Source: Verrucomicrobiaceae bacterium (GTDB taxonomy: Bacteria > Verrucomicrobiota > Verrucomicrobiia > Verrucomicrobiales > Verrucomicrobiaceae). Taken from it: DNA of 64,000 nucleotides. Shown here in pieces: positions 1 through 7,796 of the stretch. Each line of letters starts with the position of its first letter. Positions within the stretch are counted from its first letter, which is position 1. The notes under the pieces are model-generated. The model saw only the letters and a list, made by a program, of their open reading frames with translations. It did not search any database and was not told the origin of the DNA. The translations under genes were made by a program, and so were the position numbers. Location of the stretch: NCBI GenBank assembly GCA_016713035.1, contig JADJPW010000001.1, positions 1,178,001-1,242,000 on the forward strand, read 5' to 3'.

Positions 1-699
1 CCCAGCGTGCCCGTAGGAGTGCCCAGTGACCTGCTGGAGCGCCGCCCCGACATCGCCGCCGCCGAGCGCACGCTCGCCGCCACCACCGCCCAGATCGGAG
101 CCACCAAGGCACTGTTTTTTCCCAGTGTGAAGCTCTTCGGACGCGGCGGCTTCCTCAGCGGCGATGTGGATCAGCTTTTCGAGATCACCAGCCTGAACTG
201 GAATGTCGGCCCCAGCATCAGTGTGCCGCTGTTTTCTGGCGGAAAAACCCTCGCAGGCATGGAGCGCGTCCGCGCTGCCCATGATGAAGCCCTCGCCCAC
301 TACCGCCAGGCCGTGCTCACCTCCCTCCATGATGTGGAAAATGCCCTGGCTGCCCTGCGCAACCTCAGCACCCAAAACGAGGCCCAAGTCCGCGCCACCG
401 GGAGTGCTCAAAAAGCCGCCGAAATGGCCAAAACGCGTTACGAAGCCGGCACCGGCCCCTACCTGGAAGTCATTGAGGCAAATCGCACCCTCCTCATGGT
501 CCAGCGGGCGATGGCGACACTGGCTGGACAGCGCCTCATCGCCACCGTGAGCCTGATCAAGGCCCTCGGCGGCGGCTGGGACCAGACCCTGCCCGTCACC
601 GTCCCCGCCGCCAAACTCGACCCTGAGGCGAGGAGTGTGACCTCCGAGAAAAAAGGCATCTGGCAGCGCATGCGCGGCCTTTTCCGCCGCGGAGAGTAA
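1..699 (+). CDS. NodT/TolC-family outer-membrane efflux protein, 3' end only
   Basis: Partial: the reading frame is open from the first base, so the start lies upstream of the window. The 232 visible codons begin in the conserved stretch between the two halves of NodT-type outer membrane factors (VPSDLLERRPDI) and contain the second repeat, with a beta-strand pair (PSVKLFGRGGF, then PSISVPLFSGGK) and long amphipathic helices. In this family three chains form the outer-membrane channel and periplasmic tunnel of a tripartite RND or ABC exporter. The C-terminal 35 residues after the helix are basic (KKGIWQRMRGLFRRGE). No N-terminus or lipobox can be examined. The pump partners should lie to the left. 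The family call is firm; the substrate is unknown. Confidence 0.9.
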   Translation, partial: PSVPVGVPSDLLERRPDIAAAERTLAATTAQIGATKALFFPSVKLFGRGGFLSGDVDQLFEITSLNWNVGPSISVPLFSGGKTLAGMERVRAAHDEALAHYRQAVLTSLHDVENALAALRNLSTQNEAQVRATGSAQKAAEMAKTRYEAGTGPYLEVIEANRTLLMVQRAMATLAGQRLIATVSLIKALGGGWDQTLPVTVPAAKLDPEARSVTSEKKGIWQRMRGLFRRGE

Positions 700-811
700 A
701 AGGCTGAAAAACCGTGCGGGAGTGCCTTTTGGAGAAAATATGGAATCCGTCCTATTTTTTGGCGATTTCTGAAAATAATGAATTTCCCAAGACCTGCCAA
801 AAGGAAGGCGA

Positions 812-1310
812 CCGGAAAACCTTTTGGAAACGACCTCTCGATTTTACCAGTAGGCGGGAAAACAGTTCCCCGAGGCCTCCCAAAAGGCGGATGACCGGAA
901 AACCTTTTGGAAACGACCTCTCGATTTTACCAGTGGGCGGGAAAACAGTTCCCCGAGGCCTCCCAAAAGGCGGATGACCGGAAAACCTTTTGGAAACGAC
1001 CTCTCGATTTTACCAGTGGGCGGGAAAACAGTTCCCCGAGCCCTCCCAAAAGGCGGATGACCGGAAAACCATTTGGAAACGACCTCTCGATTTTACCAGT
1101 GGGCGGGAAAACAGTTCCCCGAGGCCTCCCAAAAGCCGGATGACCGGGAAACCATTTGGAAACGACCTCTCGATTTTACCAAGTAGGCGGGAAAACAGTT
1201 CCCCGAGGCCTCCCAAAAGGCGGATGACCGGAAAACCATTTGGAAGCGGCCTGCCGATTTTGCCAGTGCGCGGGAAAAAAACAGGCCGGTGGAGCTTTTT
1301 GCGCTCCAAC
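812..1310. repeat. six tandem copies of an 83-bp repeat
   Basis: Units start at 812, 895, 978, 1061, 1144 and 1228, so the period is 83 bp with one 84-bp step where a base is added near 1181. Copies are almost identical; the last drifts after about 1245. Each unit holds an inverted pair CCAAAAGG / CCTTTTGG across the unit junction (mutated to CCATTTGG in later copies) and a second short stem, CGGGAA with TTCCCCG. The short open frames through the array change frame between units (83 is not a multiple of 3), so I regard it as noncoding. Confidence 0.95.
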
Positions 1311-1318
1311 CGGCCTGT
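1281..1318 (+). terminator. strong GC-rich hairpin at the end of the 83-bp array
   Basis: Arm ACAGGCCGGTGGAGC (1281-1295) pairs with 1303-1318 with a single bulged A; the loop is TTTTTGC. It sits at the end of the repeat array. A weak T-rich stretch (TCATTTTTGG) follows, so it may terminate transcription from the efflux gene, but the U-tract is not classical. Confidence 0.5.
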
Positions 1319-1380
1319 GGTCATTTTTGGCAGGGCTTACGCATGAAATCGAAAACTGAATCAAGAGGCTCTTCATTTTT

Positions 1381-1448
1381 CCAGCAGATTCAGGGAGGCC
1401 AACAGATTCCTTCTGAAGCCAATCTGCTGGCCTCCCTGAATCTGCTGG
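1381..1448. repeat. 28-bp near-perfect inverted repeat
   Basis: Arms 1381-1408 and 1421-1448 are reverse complements except for one position; the loop is the 12 bases 1409-1420. The single mismatch would be A-C in a plus-strand RNA but a G-U wobble in a minus-strand RNA. That fits a structure in the 3' region of the minus-strand mdh transcript. Its role is unknown. Confidence 0.85.
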
Positions 1449-1497
1449 AGATCATCTGTTTTCTGTCTTTGAGATGGAGCGTCGAGTTTGGGTGCGT

Positions 1498-1524
1498 AAG
1501 CCCTGCATTTTTGAGGGCTTTTTT
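1498..1524 (+). terminator. rho-independent-like terminator
   Basis: Stem AAGCCCT (1498-1504) with AGGGCTT (1514-1520), a 9-nt loop and a run of T to 1524 on the plus strand. It lies just past the mdh stop codon, so it blocks plus-strand transcripts from entering mdh antisense. Read on the minus strand it lacks a U-tract. Confidence 0.6.
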
Positions 1525-1526
1525 CC

Positions 1527-2513
1527 TTATGCGATCATTTCCGCCACAAAGGAGCGCTCATCGACGAGTTCCTTGTTCGTCGCGGCGATCTTCGATTTGG
1601 CGAAGTCGTCCATGGCATAGCCGGTGATGACTTCGTAGCTGCCAGGCGTGGTGGTGCGCACGGGCATACCGGCCCAGACCTCTGGATCAAAGCCGTAGAG
1701 CCCATTGCTCTTCACCGCGATGCTGTGGATCGCCCCTGGAGTGACGAGCGAGCGCACATGGTCCACCAGCGCATTCGCCGCGCTTGCAGCAGAGCTAGCG
1801 CCACGCGCCGCGATGATGGCAGCACCACGCTTGCCCACCGTCTCGCAGAAGGGGCCTTCCAGCCATGCCTGGTCATTGATCACCTGAGCGGCCGCTTTGC
1901 CACCGATCGTGGCGTGGGCAAAGGCGGGGAACATGGTGGGGCTGTGATTGCCGTAGATGAAGATGTCCTTCACCTCGGTGAGGTCCACACCGGCTTTCTG
2001 AGCGAGCTGGCTCTGCGCACGGTTCTGGTCCAGACGCACCATGGCGGTGAAGCGCTCTTTTGGCAGGCGCTTGGCCTGGGAGGCGGCGATCATGCAGTTG
2101 GTATTGGCGGGATTTCCCACCACAGCGACGCGGGCATCCTCCGCCGCGACGGCGTCGATGATCTGGCCCTGCTCGATGAAGATTTTGCCATTGTCTTTGA
2201 GCAAATCGGCACGCTCCATGCCGGGTCCACGCGGCTTCGCGCCGACGAGCAGGCACCAGTTCGCATCTTTGAAGCCCACCGCGGGATCGCTGGTCTGCAC
2301 GATGCCTTTGAGCAGCGGGAAAGCGCAGTCATCGAGCTCCATCGCCACACCGGCGAGTGCCTGCATCGGCTTTTCAAAAGGAGCCTCGATCAACTGAAGG
2401 ATCACAGGCTGATCTGGGCCAAACATGGCACCGGAGGCGATGCGGAAGAGGAGAGCGTAACCGATCTGGCCGGCTGCGCCGGTGACTGCGACTTTAATGG
2501 GGGCTTTGGACAT
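1527..2513 (-). CDS. mdh: malate dehydrogenase
   Basis: 328-residue NAD-dependent malate dehydrogenase (malate to oxaloacetate, TCA cycle, cytosol). The Rossmann glycine motif G12-A-A-G15-Q-I-G18 is at the N-terminus. The mobile-loop arginines are R95 and R101, followed by GNPANTN (133-139), the RLDQNRA segment (R160, D162, R165) and the catalytic H190 in YGNHSP. Length and motifs match the 'cytosolic-type' MDH group found in many bacteria. I chose the ATG at 2513 because the motif starts 11 residues later; an in-frame start at 2552 would add 13 Ser/Arg/His-rich residues without homology. No strong Shine-Dalgarno sequence is visible. The gene is monocistronic, divergent from the cupin gene and followed by the inverted repeat at 1381-1448. 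Confidence 0.97.
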   Translation of the reverse strand: MSKAPIKVAVTGAAGQIGYALLFRIASGAMFGPDQPVILQLIEAPFEKPMQALAGVAMELDDCAFPLLKGIVQTSDPAVGFKDANWCLLVGAKPRGPGMERADLLKDNGKIFIEQGQIIDAVAAEDARVAVVGNPANTNCMIAASQAKRLPKERFTAMVRLDQNRAQSQLAQKAGVDLTEVKDIFIYGNHSPTMFPAFAHATIGGKAAAQVINDQAWLEGPFCETVGKRGAAIIAARGASSAASAANALVDHVRSLVTPGAIHSIAVKSNGLYGFDPEVWAGMPVRTTTPGSYEVITGYAMDDFAKSKIAATNKELVDERSFVAEMIA

Positions 2514-2617
2514 GTATTTCTGGGGGTGAGAACGTGAATGAGAGCGAGCCATGAGGAGCGATCAAGCGCAGAGAATGCGAAAGCCGCCCGCACCGCGCAT
2601 TCCTTGGTGTGGATGCT

Positions 2618-2667
2618 GCACATGCTGATGTGCGGAAGCCCGCCTTGCATGCAGGGCGGCTCTTTTT
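2618..2667 (+). promoter_or_regulatory. two-hairpin leader ending in a terminator, upstream of the cupin gene
   Basis: First stem GCACAT (2618-2623) with ATGTGC (2628-2633). Second stem: AGCC, bulged C, GCC (2637-2644), pairs with GGCGGCT (2655-2661) and is followed at once by CTTTTT (2662-2667). The T-tract ends 15 bases before the ATG at 2683. There is no plus-strand gene upstream (mdh is divergent), so a terminator here acts in the 5' leader of the cupin gene. That suggests transcription attenuation. No known riboswitch class is recognised. Confidence 0.5.
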
Positions 2668-2682
2668 ACCATCGCACACACC

Positions 2683-3102
2683 ATGTCTGCCGAAGCCATC
2701 TCCACCCGCCGATTCGTCACCGCCGCTGAAAAAGTCGATTACCTCTCCCCCTGGACGCTGGAGGAGTGGCTCTGCCGCAGCGACATCGTCAATAACCAGG
2801 AGCTCATGATCGTCCGCGCCAACATGCAGCCGGGCCGCAGCCACCCCTTTCACACCCACCCCACGCGTGAGGAATGCATCTACATCCTCAGTGGCAAAGC
2901 CGAGCAGTGGGTGGGCATGGAAAAGAAAATCCTCGGCCCCGGTGACATGGCCTTCATCCCCATGGGGGAGGTCCACGGCACCTGGAATGCCGGGGATGAG
3001 GTGCTCGTCTTCCTCGCCATCCTGTCCCCCGCCAAAGCGGACGAGCCGGGCCTCGTCGATGTCAGTGACCAGGAGCCCTGGCGCTCCCTTCGTGCCGCTT
3101 GA
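2683..3102 (+). CDS. small single-domain cupin protein
   Basis: 139 residues, one cupin barrel of the Cupin_2 kind. The metal-binding signature is visible: H57 and H59 in HPFHTHP, E63/E64 in TREECIYILSGKAE, then GDMAFIPMGEVHGTWN with H98. No signal peptide, so probably cytosolic. Such proteins are sugar isomerases, dioxygenases or metabolite sensors; the sequence does not tell which. The start ATG at 2683 follows the two-hairpin leader at 2618-2667, so expression may be attenuated. It precedes the RNA methyltransferase gene by about 50 bases and could be co-transcribed with it. Confidence 0.85.
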   Translation: MSAEAISTRRFVTAAEKVDYLSPWTLEEWLCRSDIVNNQELMIVRANMQPGRSHPFHTHPTREECIYILSGKAEQWVGMEKKILGPGDMAFIPMGEVHGTWNAGDEVLVFLAILSPAKADEPGLVDVSDQEPWRSLRAA

Positions 3103-3153
3103 TGGATTTCTGAATGACGAAGGCCGAAATCCAGACGAGTGACCGCCCCCCAC

Positions 3154-4434
3154 ATGAAAGTCCCTCCGCACATGCTCGATGAAATCGTCGCCTCACTCGG
3201 CGAAATCTTTGGCAACAAACGCTACGCGGACCGCGCGATCGAATTCACCTTCAAACGGCATCGCAAATGGGGCAGCCGTGACCGGCGCATCTTTGCCGAG
3301 TCCATCTACGAATGCGTGCGCTGGTGGCGCTGGTTCTGGCACCTCGCCGGACTGCGGGATGAAGACCACGCCCGCACCGAGGAGATCACACCAGAGCGCA
3401 TTAGCCGCGTGTGGGCCGCCTACTGGCTCTCTCACGGCCGTGAGCTGCCCCATGAAGAAAGCGGCCCCCTTTTGACCACCGCAGACGTGCAGAAACGCTC
3501 CAAAATGAAGGTCAGCGATGCCATCCGCGCCTCCATCCCCGATTGGCTCGATGCACGCTGCACCGCCGAGCTCGGCGTGGAGTGGCCCCGGCTGCGTGAG
3601 GCGCTCAATGAGCCTGCAGAGGTCTTTTTGCGTGTGAACACGCTCAAAGCCGACCGCCGCACCGTGCGCGAAAACATGTCCGCCAACGGTTTCGAGTCCG
3701 AAAGCGTCGAAGACGTCCCTTCCGCACTGAAGCTGGTCCAGCGCCAGAACGTCTTCGGCACCGAAGCCTTCAAAAAAGGCCTCTTTGAAGTCCAAGATGC
3801 CGCATCACAGCTCATCGCTCCCTTTTTAGAAGTGGCACCCGGCATGAAGGTCATCGACGCCTGTGCCGGTGGCGGTGGCAAAGCGCTGCACATGGCCGCC
3901 ATGATGCGCAACAAGGGCAAAATCCACGCCCTCGATGTCCACGCCTGGAAATTGGCCGAGTTGAAGAAACGTGCCGCCCGTGCCGGAGTGGACATCATCG
4001 AAACACGCGAGATCGAAGGCTCCAAAACCATCAAGCGCCTCGCCGCACACGCAGACCGTGTCCTGCTCGATGTCCCTTGCAGCGGCCTCGGCGTCCTGCG
4101 CCGCAATCCAGACTCCAAGTGGAAACTCAGTGAGGAGGAAGTGAACCGCCTCGTCACCCTCCAGGCCGAAATCCTCGAAAACTACGCCCGCATGGTCAAA
4201 CCCGGCGGCAAGCTCGTCTATGCCACCTGCAGCATCCTCGCCAGTGAGAACGAGCGTCAGGTGCAGCACTTCCTCCACCGCCACAGCGATGAATGGCAGC
4301 TCGAAGCCGAACTACGCCGCAATCCGGTCCAAGGCGGCTTTGACGGCTTCTACGCCGCCCGCTTGATCCACATCACCGCCAAACAAGAGCCCGCTCCCGA
4401 AGAAGCCCCCATCGAGCTGCCCGCCGCAGCGTGA
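3154..4434 (+). CDS. RsmB/NOP2-family RNA (cytosine-5) methyltransferase
   Basis: About 426 residues. The SAM-binding motif DACAGGGGK lies near residue 235. Two catalytic cysteine motifs follow: DVPCSGLGVLRRNP near 308 and YATCSILASEN near 358. This Cys pair defines RNA m5C methyltransferases acting on rRNA or tRNA. The N-terminal 150 residues are helical and basic (AIEFTFKRHRKWGSRDRR), resembling the NusB-like part of RsmB. A GTG at 3139 would add five residues; I prefer the ATG at 3154, but neither has a clear ribosome site. A second, frameshifted family member, closer to RsmB itself, is at 55741-56989, so this copy probably modifies a different site. The C-terminal 15 residues are Glu/Pro/Ala-rich. 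Confidence 0.88.
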   Translation: MKVPPHMLDEIVASLGEIFGNKRYADRAIEFTFKRHRKWGSRDRRIFAESIYECVRWWRWFWHLAGLRDEDHARTEEITPERISRVWAAYWLSHGRELPHEESGPLLTTADVQKRSKMKVSDAIRASIPDWLDARCTAELGVEWPRLREALNEPAEVFLRVNTLKADRRTVRENMSANGFESESVEDVPSALKLVQRQNVFGTEAFKKGLFEVQDAASQLIAPFLEVAPGMKVIDACAGGGGKALHMAAMMRNKGKIHALDVHAWKLAELKKRAARAGVDIIETREIEGSKTIKRLAAHADRVLLDVPCSGLGVLRRNPDSKWKLSEEEVNRLVTLQAEILENYARMVKPGGKLVYATCSILASENERQVQHFLHRHSDEWQLEAELRRNPVQGGFDGFYAARLIHITAKQEPAPEEAPIELPAAA

Positions 4435-4506
4435 TAGGGACTCGAATAACTCTCTAGGGACCGATTTCGGCAAGCGAGTGCTGCGGCACTCCGTACTCTG
4501 CCGCCC

Positions 4507-5865
4507 ATGAAACTCGCCGCTTTTCTATCTCTCGCTTTTTGCGCACTCTCGCAGGCCCAGCAGCCCATCGGGGATGGCAAAGCGGACGACACCGCCGCCA
4601 TTCAGCACCTCATCGACACCCAGGGCAGCCTGCGGCTCGGCAAAGGCACCTATCGACTCACAAGCACGCTCAAGGTCGATTTGGCCAAAACTGGCTTTGC
4701 CGCCATCTCAGGAGACGGCACCGCGCGGCTCGTGATGGAGGCAGCCGGACCCGCGATTCATTGCATCGGCACCCATGAGGGATCTGCCGCACCAGACACC
4801 TTCAAACCACAAGTATGGGCTCATGAACGCACTCCGATGATCGAAGGCATCGAAATCGTCGGATCACATGCCGAAGCAGATGGGATCGAAGCCACCGGGA
4901 CCATGCAGATCACCCTGAGCCGCGTCGTCGTAAGAAAATGCCGCCACGCCGTGCATCTCACCCAGCGAAACCGCAACGTGCTCATCAGCGCATGCCACTT
5001 TTACCACAACACAGGCATCGGCGTGTTCTACGACAACGTGAATCTGCATCAGTCGAACATCGTCGGCAGCCACATCAGCTACAATGGCGGTGGCGGCATC
5101 GTCTCCATCGGCGGAAACGTGCGCAACGTCCACATCGGCACCTGCGACATCGAGGGCAATCACGCCAAAGATGGCCCACCCACCGCAAACATCCTCCTAG
5201 ACTCCACGGGCGGCTCCATCGGCGAGGTAGCCATCACCGGCTGCACCATCCAGCACACCAACAAAGCCCCCAACAGCGCCAACATCCGCATTTTAGGCGG
5301 CGGACACGATCCATCCCTCGAACGCCGCCAAGGACGCGCCACCACCCGCGAAGGCAACGTAACCATCAGCGCAAACGTCTTCAGCGATGTGCAGGTGAAT
5401 GTCGAAGTTCGTGATTCACGCGGCGTCGTCATCACCGGCAACACGTTCTGGGAAGGCTTTGCGCATGACCTCATCGTACAAGACAGCTCGAACATCCTCG
5501 TAGCAGACAACAACTTTGACCGCAATCCACGCTACCTCGTCAACGGCTTTGATAATGCCGAGAAAAACGGCGTCGTCTTCCTCCGCTGTGAAGACAGCAG
5601 CTTCTGCGGCAACACCGTGAGTGGCGTCACCAACCAGCGAGCCGCACTCGACGTCGCAGAATGCCGCCGCATGCGCCTCACCGACAACAGCATCCTCGAC
5701 AGCGACGGCGCCGGCATCCGCCTCGAGAATGTGAGCCACAGCATCGTGACAGGCAATCTCATACGCGATGACCGCGCCACAGCCCCCAAAAACCGAGAAA
5801 AATCCCTCCTCATCCTCGGCGGCAAAGACACCCTCACGAGCCCCAACCTCCTCGGGAATCCCTGA
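4507..5865 (+). CDS. secreted right-handed parallel beta-helix protein
   Basis: 452 residues with a clear signal peptide (MKLAAFLSLAFCALSQAQ). The mature part opens with the pectate-lyase-superfamily start DGKADDTAAIQHLID and LGKGTYRLTSTL. It then shows repeated coils with Asn/Ile ladders (VHLTQRNRNVLISACHFYHN, NVRNVHIGTCDIEGN, GVVITGNTFWEGF, NILVADNNFDRN, SIVTGNLIRDD). Such proteins are polysaccharide lyases, hydrolases or tail-spike-like binders. No catalytic residues can be assigned from sequence alone. It stands alone between the methyltransferase and the RAYT gene and is probably exported to the periplasm or beyond. Confidence 0.85.
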   Translation: MKLAAFLSLAFCALSQAQQPIGDGKADDTAAIQHLIDTQGSLRLGKGTYRLTSTLKVDLAKTGFAAISGDGTARLVMEAAGPAIHCIGTHEGSAAPDTFKPQVWAHERTPMIEGIEIVGSHAEADGIEATGTMQITLSRVVVRKCRHAVHLTQRNRNVLISACHFYHNTGIGVFYDNVNLHQSNIVGSHISYNGGGGIVSIGGNVRNVHIGTCDIEGNHAKDGPPTANILLDSTGGSIGEVAITGCTIQHTNKAPNSANIRILGGGHDPSLERRQGRATTREGNVTISANVFSDVQVNVEVRDSRGVVITGNTFWEGFAHDLIVQDSSNILVADNNFDRNPRYLVNGFDNAEKNGVVFLRCEDSSFCGNTVSGVTNQRAALDVAECRRMRLTDNSILDSDGAGIRLENVSHSIVTGNLIRDDRATAPKNREKSLLILGGKDTLTSPNLLGNP

Positions 5866-5918
5866 CTCGACTCGGACACTCCCCATTGCTTGAGAGCTCC
5901 ATTCATGACTGCGGAAAT

Positions 5919-7060
5919 TTAGCCCTCCGCATCATTCAAATCGCGCAACGCATGAATGTCGCTCTCGGTCTCCCGGATTCTCCGCGCTCCACTTCGTCGT
6001 GAAGGGCCAAACAACGCACGATTCGCTCCAAAGAACGCATCAACGAACTCCCGCGACCCAATCACCGCCCCCTCCGTGAAATGCCGCACCCGCATGCGCA
6101 CCAACCACCCAGCGACAGCTTCCCACTCTGCGCCAAAACCTCCTCGGCCTGCTCCCCACTCACTCCACGCCGCGCCACAGCCTTCCCATCCGCCGTTTTC
6201 ACCTCTCGCCCCACCGAAAACAGCATCTGCCGATACCCCTCCCGCGCTCCACTCTTCACCCAGTCCGTCTCCGCAGCATCACGCCCCGTCACACGACATA
6301 TCCCCCGCTGGCACTCCCTATTCCCTCCCAGCGCCTCCGCATACCCACTCCACCGGTATTCCTTCGGATCACTCACCAGCCCACCTCGCACTGGATTGAG
6401 GTCAATATACGCCGCCATAGCCAGCAGCGGATTCCCCTTCCCCTCCACCAGCACACTCCGGTAACGATCCATCCACAGCGTCCCCTTCCGCTTGTGCCGC
6501 TTGTTGTACCACCGCGAAAACCGCTGCTTCACCTCCTTCACAAACACCGCCACATCACAAAAACGCCTCTTCAGCAGCCCCAACCGATGCTGCACCACCG
6601 CCTCCGAGCCCCGCTTCCGCAGTTCAGCGAATTCCTCCTGCAACTGCTCCACGAACACCTTGCTATACAGCACCCGCAGATGCCGCATCAGCCTTTCCTC
6701 CCCCTCTGGTCCACCAAACGGCTCCTCCACCCGCCTCTTCTGATCCGGCACCTCCACCAGCGCATGAAAATGGTTCCCCATCACGCAGTAAGTCAGCAAC
6801 CGCACCCCACAAAACTCCGCCAGCCTCCAGAGCACCCTGCGTAGCGACTCCTTCTCCACATCATCCCAAAACACCGCCCCACCACAGGTGCGCGACATCA
6901 CGTGGAAGCAATTCGTCTGTGACTCAAACCCCTTCACTCGTCGCAGAGACCTCCCCGCCTGGAGATAAGGCCCCGTCTTTGCATTCACCCCCAAGAGTTG
7001 CTCTTCGAGCGGCAGTTCTCGGATCGAATCGACAGATTGGGGAGCGGAAGCAGTGTTCAT
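5919..7060 (-). pseudogene. REP-associated tyrosine transposase (Y1/IS200-like), frameshifted
   Basis: The first 332 codons (7060 to 6062) encode a Y1 transposase: HUH motif MGNHFHALVEVP (H97, H99), the tyrosine region QRFSRWYNKRHKRKGTLW (Y185) and then AAYIDLNPVRGGLV. Close to the end the frame breaks near 6101-6108 in GGTGGTTGG. A second frame (6104 to 5919) carries the family's usual tail, VRHFTEGAVIGSREFVDAF and later HALRDL. One missing base restores a protein of about 380 residues. These RAYT proteins process and spread REP palindromes by single-strand cleavage. The catalytic core precedes the break, so the gene may still work or the indel may be a sequencing error. Confidence 0.85.
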
Positions 7061-7209
7061 GAGGTGAAGACGTTGGAGGTAGGCAATGCAGACTTTAGGG
7101 AAAGGTTATCAGCGGCAATAACAATTATAACTTTGGACCTGGCTACTTATTCGAGACCACCCCTCAAGCTCCAAAGGTGCAGCCCTGATAAATCGTCCGC
7201 TCGCAGCGC

Positions 7210-7539
7210 ATGAAAATTTACACTTATCAAGGCTGCTCCAACTGTAAAAGCGCCACCAAGTGGCTCAAAGCACGCGGGATCAGCTTTCAAGAAATCCCCA
7301 TTCGTGAAACGCCACCGACTCTCTCCGAGTTAACCGCCATGCTAAAGGCGCATGAAGGTCAGCTACGCGCCCTCTTTAACACGTCCGGCCAAGATTACCG
7401 AGCCCTCGGCATGAAAGACAAGCTGCCGCTAATGACCGAGGCTGAAGCCCTCAAACTGCTCTCCCAGCATGGTAATCTGGTGAAGCGCCCATTTGTCATT
7501 GCAGAAGACAAACCCATCTATCTCCTCGGCTTTCACTAG
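7210..7539 (+). CDS. ArsC/Spx-family thioredoxin-fold protein
   Basis: 109 residues, the usual length. The N-terminus KIYTYQGCSNCKSATKWL gives a C9-x-x-C12 redox pair at the thioredoxin-fold active site. The middle (FNTSGQDYRALGMKDKLPLMTEAEALKLLSQHGNLVKRPF) matches the ArsC/Spx family. The KRP segment near the C-terminus carries the conserved Arg. Members are arsenate reductases, Spx-type transcription regulators or uncharacterised (YffB). The C-x-x-C with no adjacent ars genes makes the YffB/Spx-like group more likely than a true arsenate reductase. Cytosolic. A small stem ACACT/AGTGT near 7651-7665 may end its transcript. Confidence 0.85.
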   Translation: MKIYTYQGCSNCKSATKWLKARGISFQEIPIRETPPTLSELTAMLKAHEGQLRALFNTSGQDYRALGMKDKLPLMTEAEALKLLSQHGNLVKRPFVIAEDKPIYLLGFH

Positions 7540-7796
7540 CCCACTTGGGCCACCGCATTCACTGATTAGAATGTCTGCTAAAAATCTGTTTCCAGTTTAA
7601 AGTTCAAAGTTTCATGCTCCGAGGTTCAAAGAATTTTGATCGCGGTATTCCACACTTTTTGAGTGTTTCTGATATGCCTCATAACACCATGATTCAGAGA
7701 GTCTGGAACGTGAAACTGGAACTGGAGGCAAAGAGGGGGCCCCTCATCATCGAGTGTGATCGAGGCGAGCACTGACTAATCCACCTCAGACCTGTT

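Noticed and set aside
812..1310. CRISPR array
   Set aside because: The repeats are head-to-tail 83-bp units with no unique spacers and no cas genes nearby.
714..1346. small open frames inside the 83-bp repeats
   Set aside because: The repeat length shifts frame each unit; products are repeat artefacts without ribosome sites.
7540..7796. gene or RNA between the ArsC-like gene and sulfatase 1
   Set aside because: No frame with coding character and no tRNA-like fold; only a weak ACACT/AGTGT stem.
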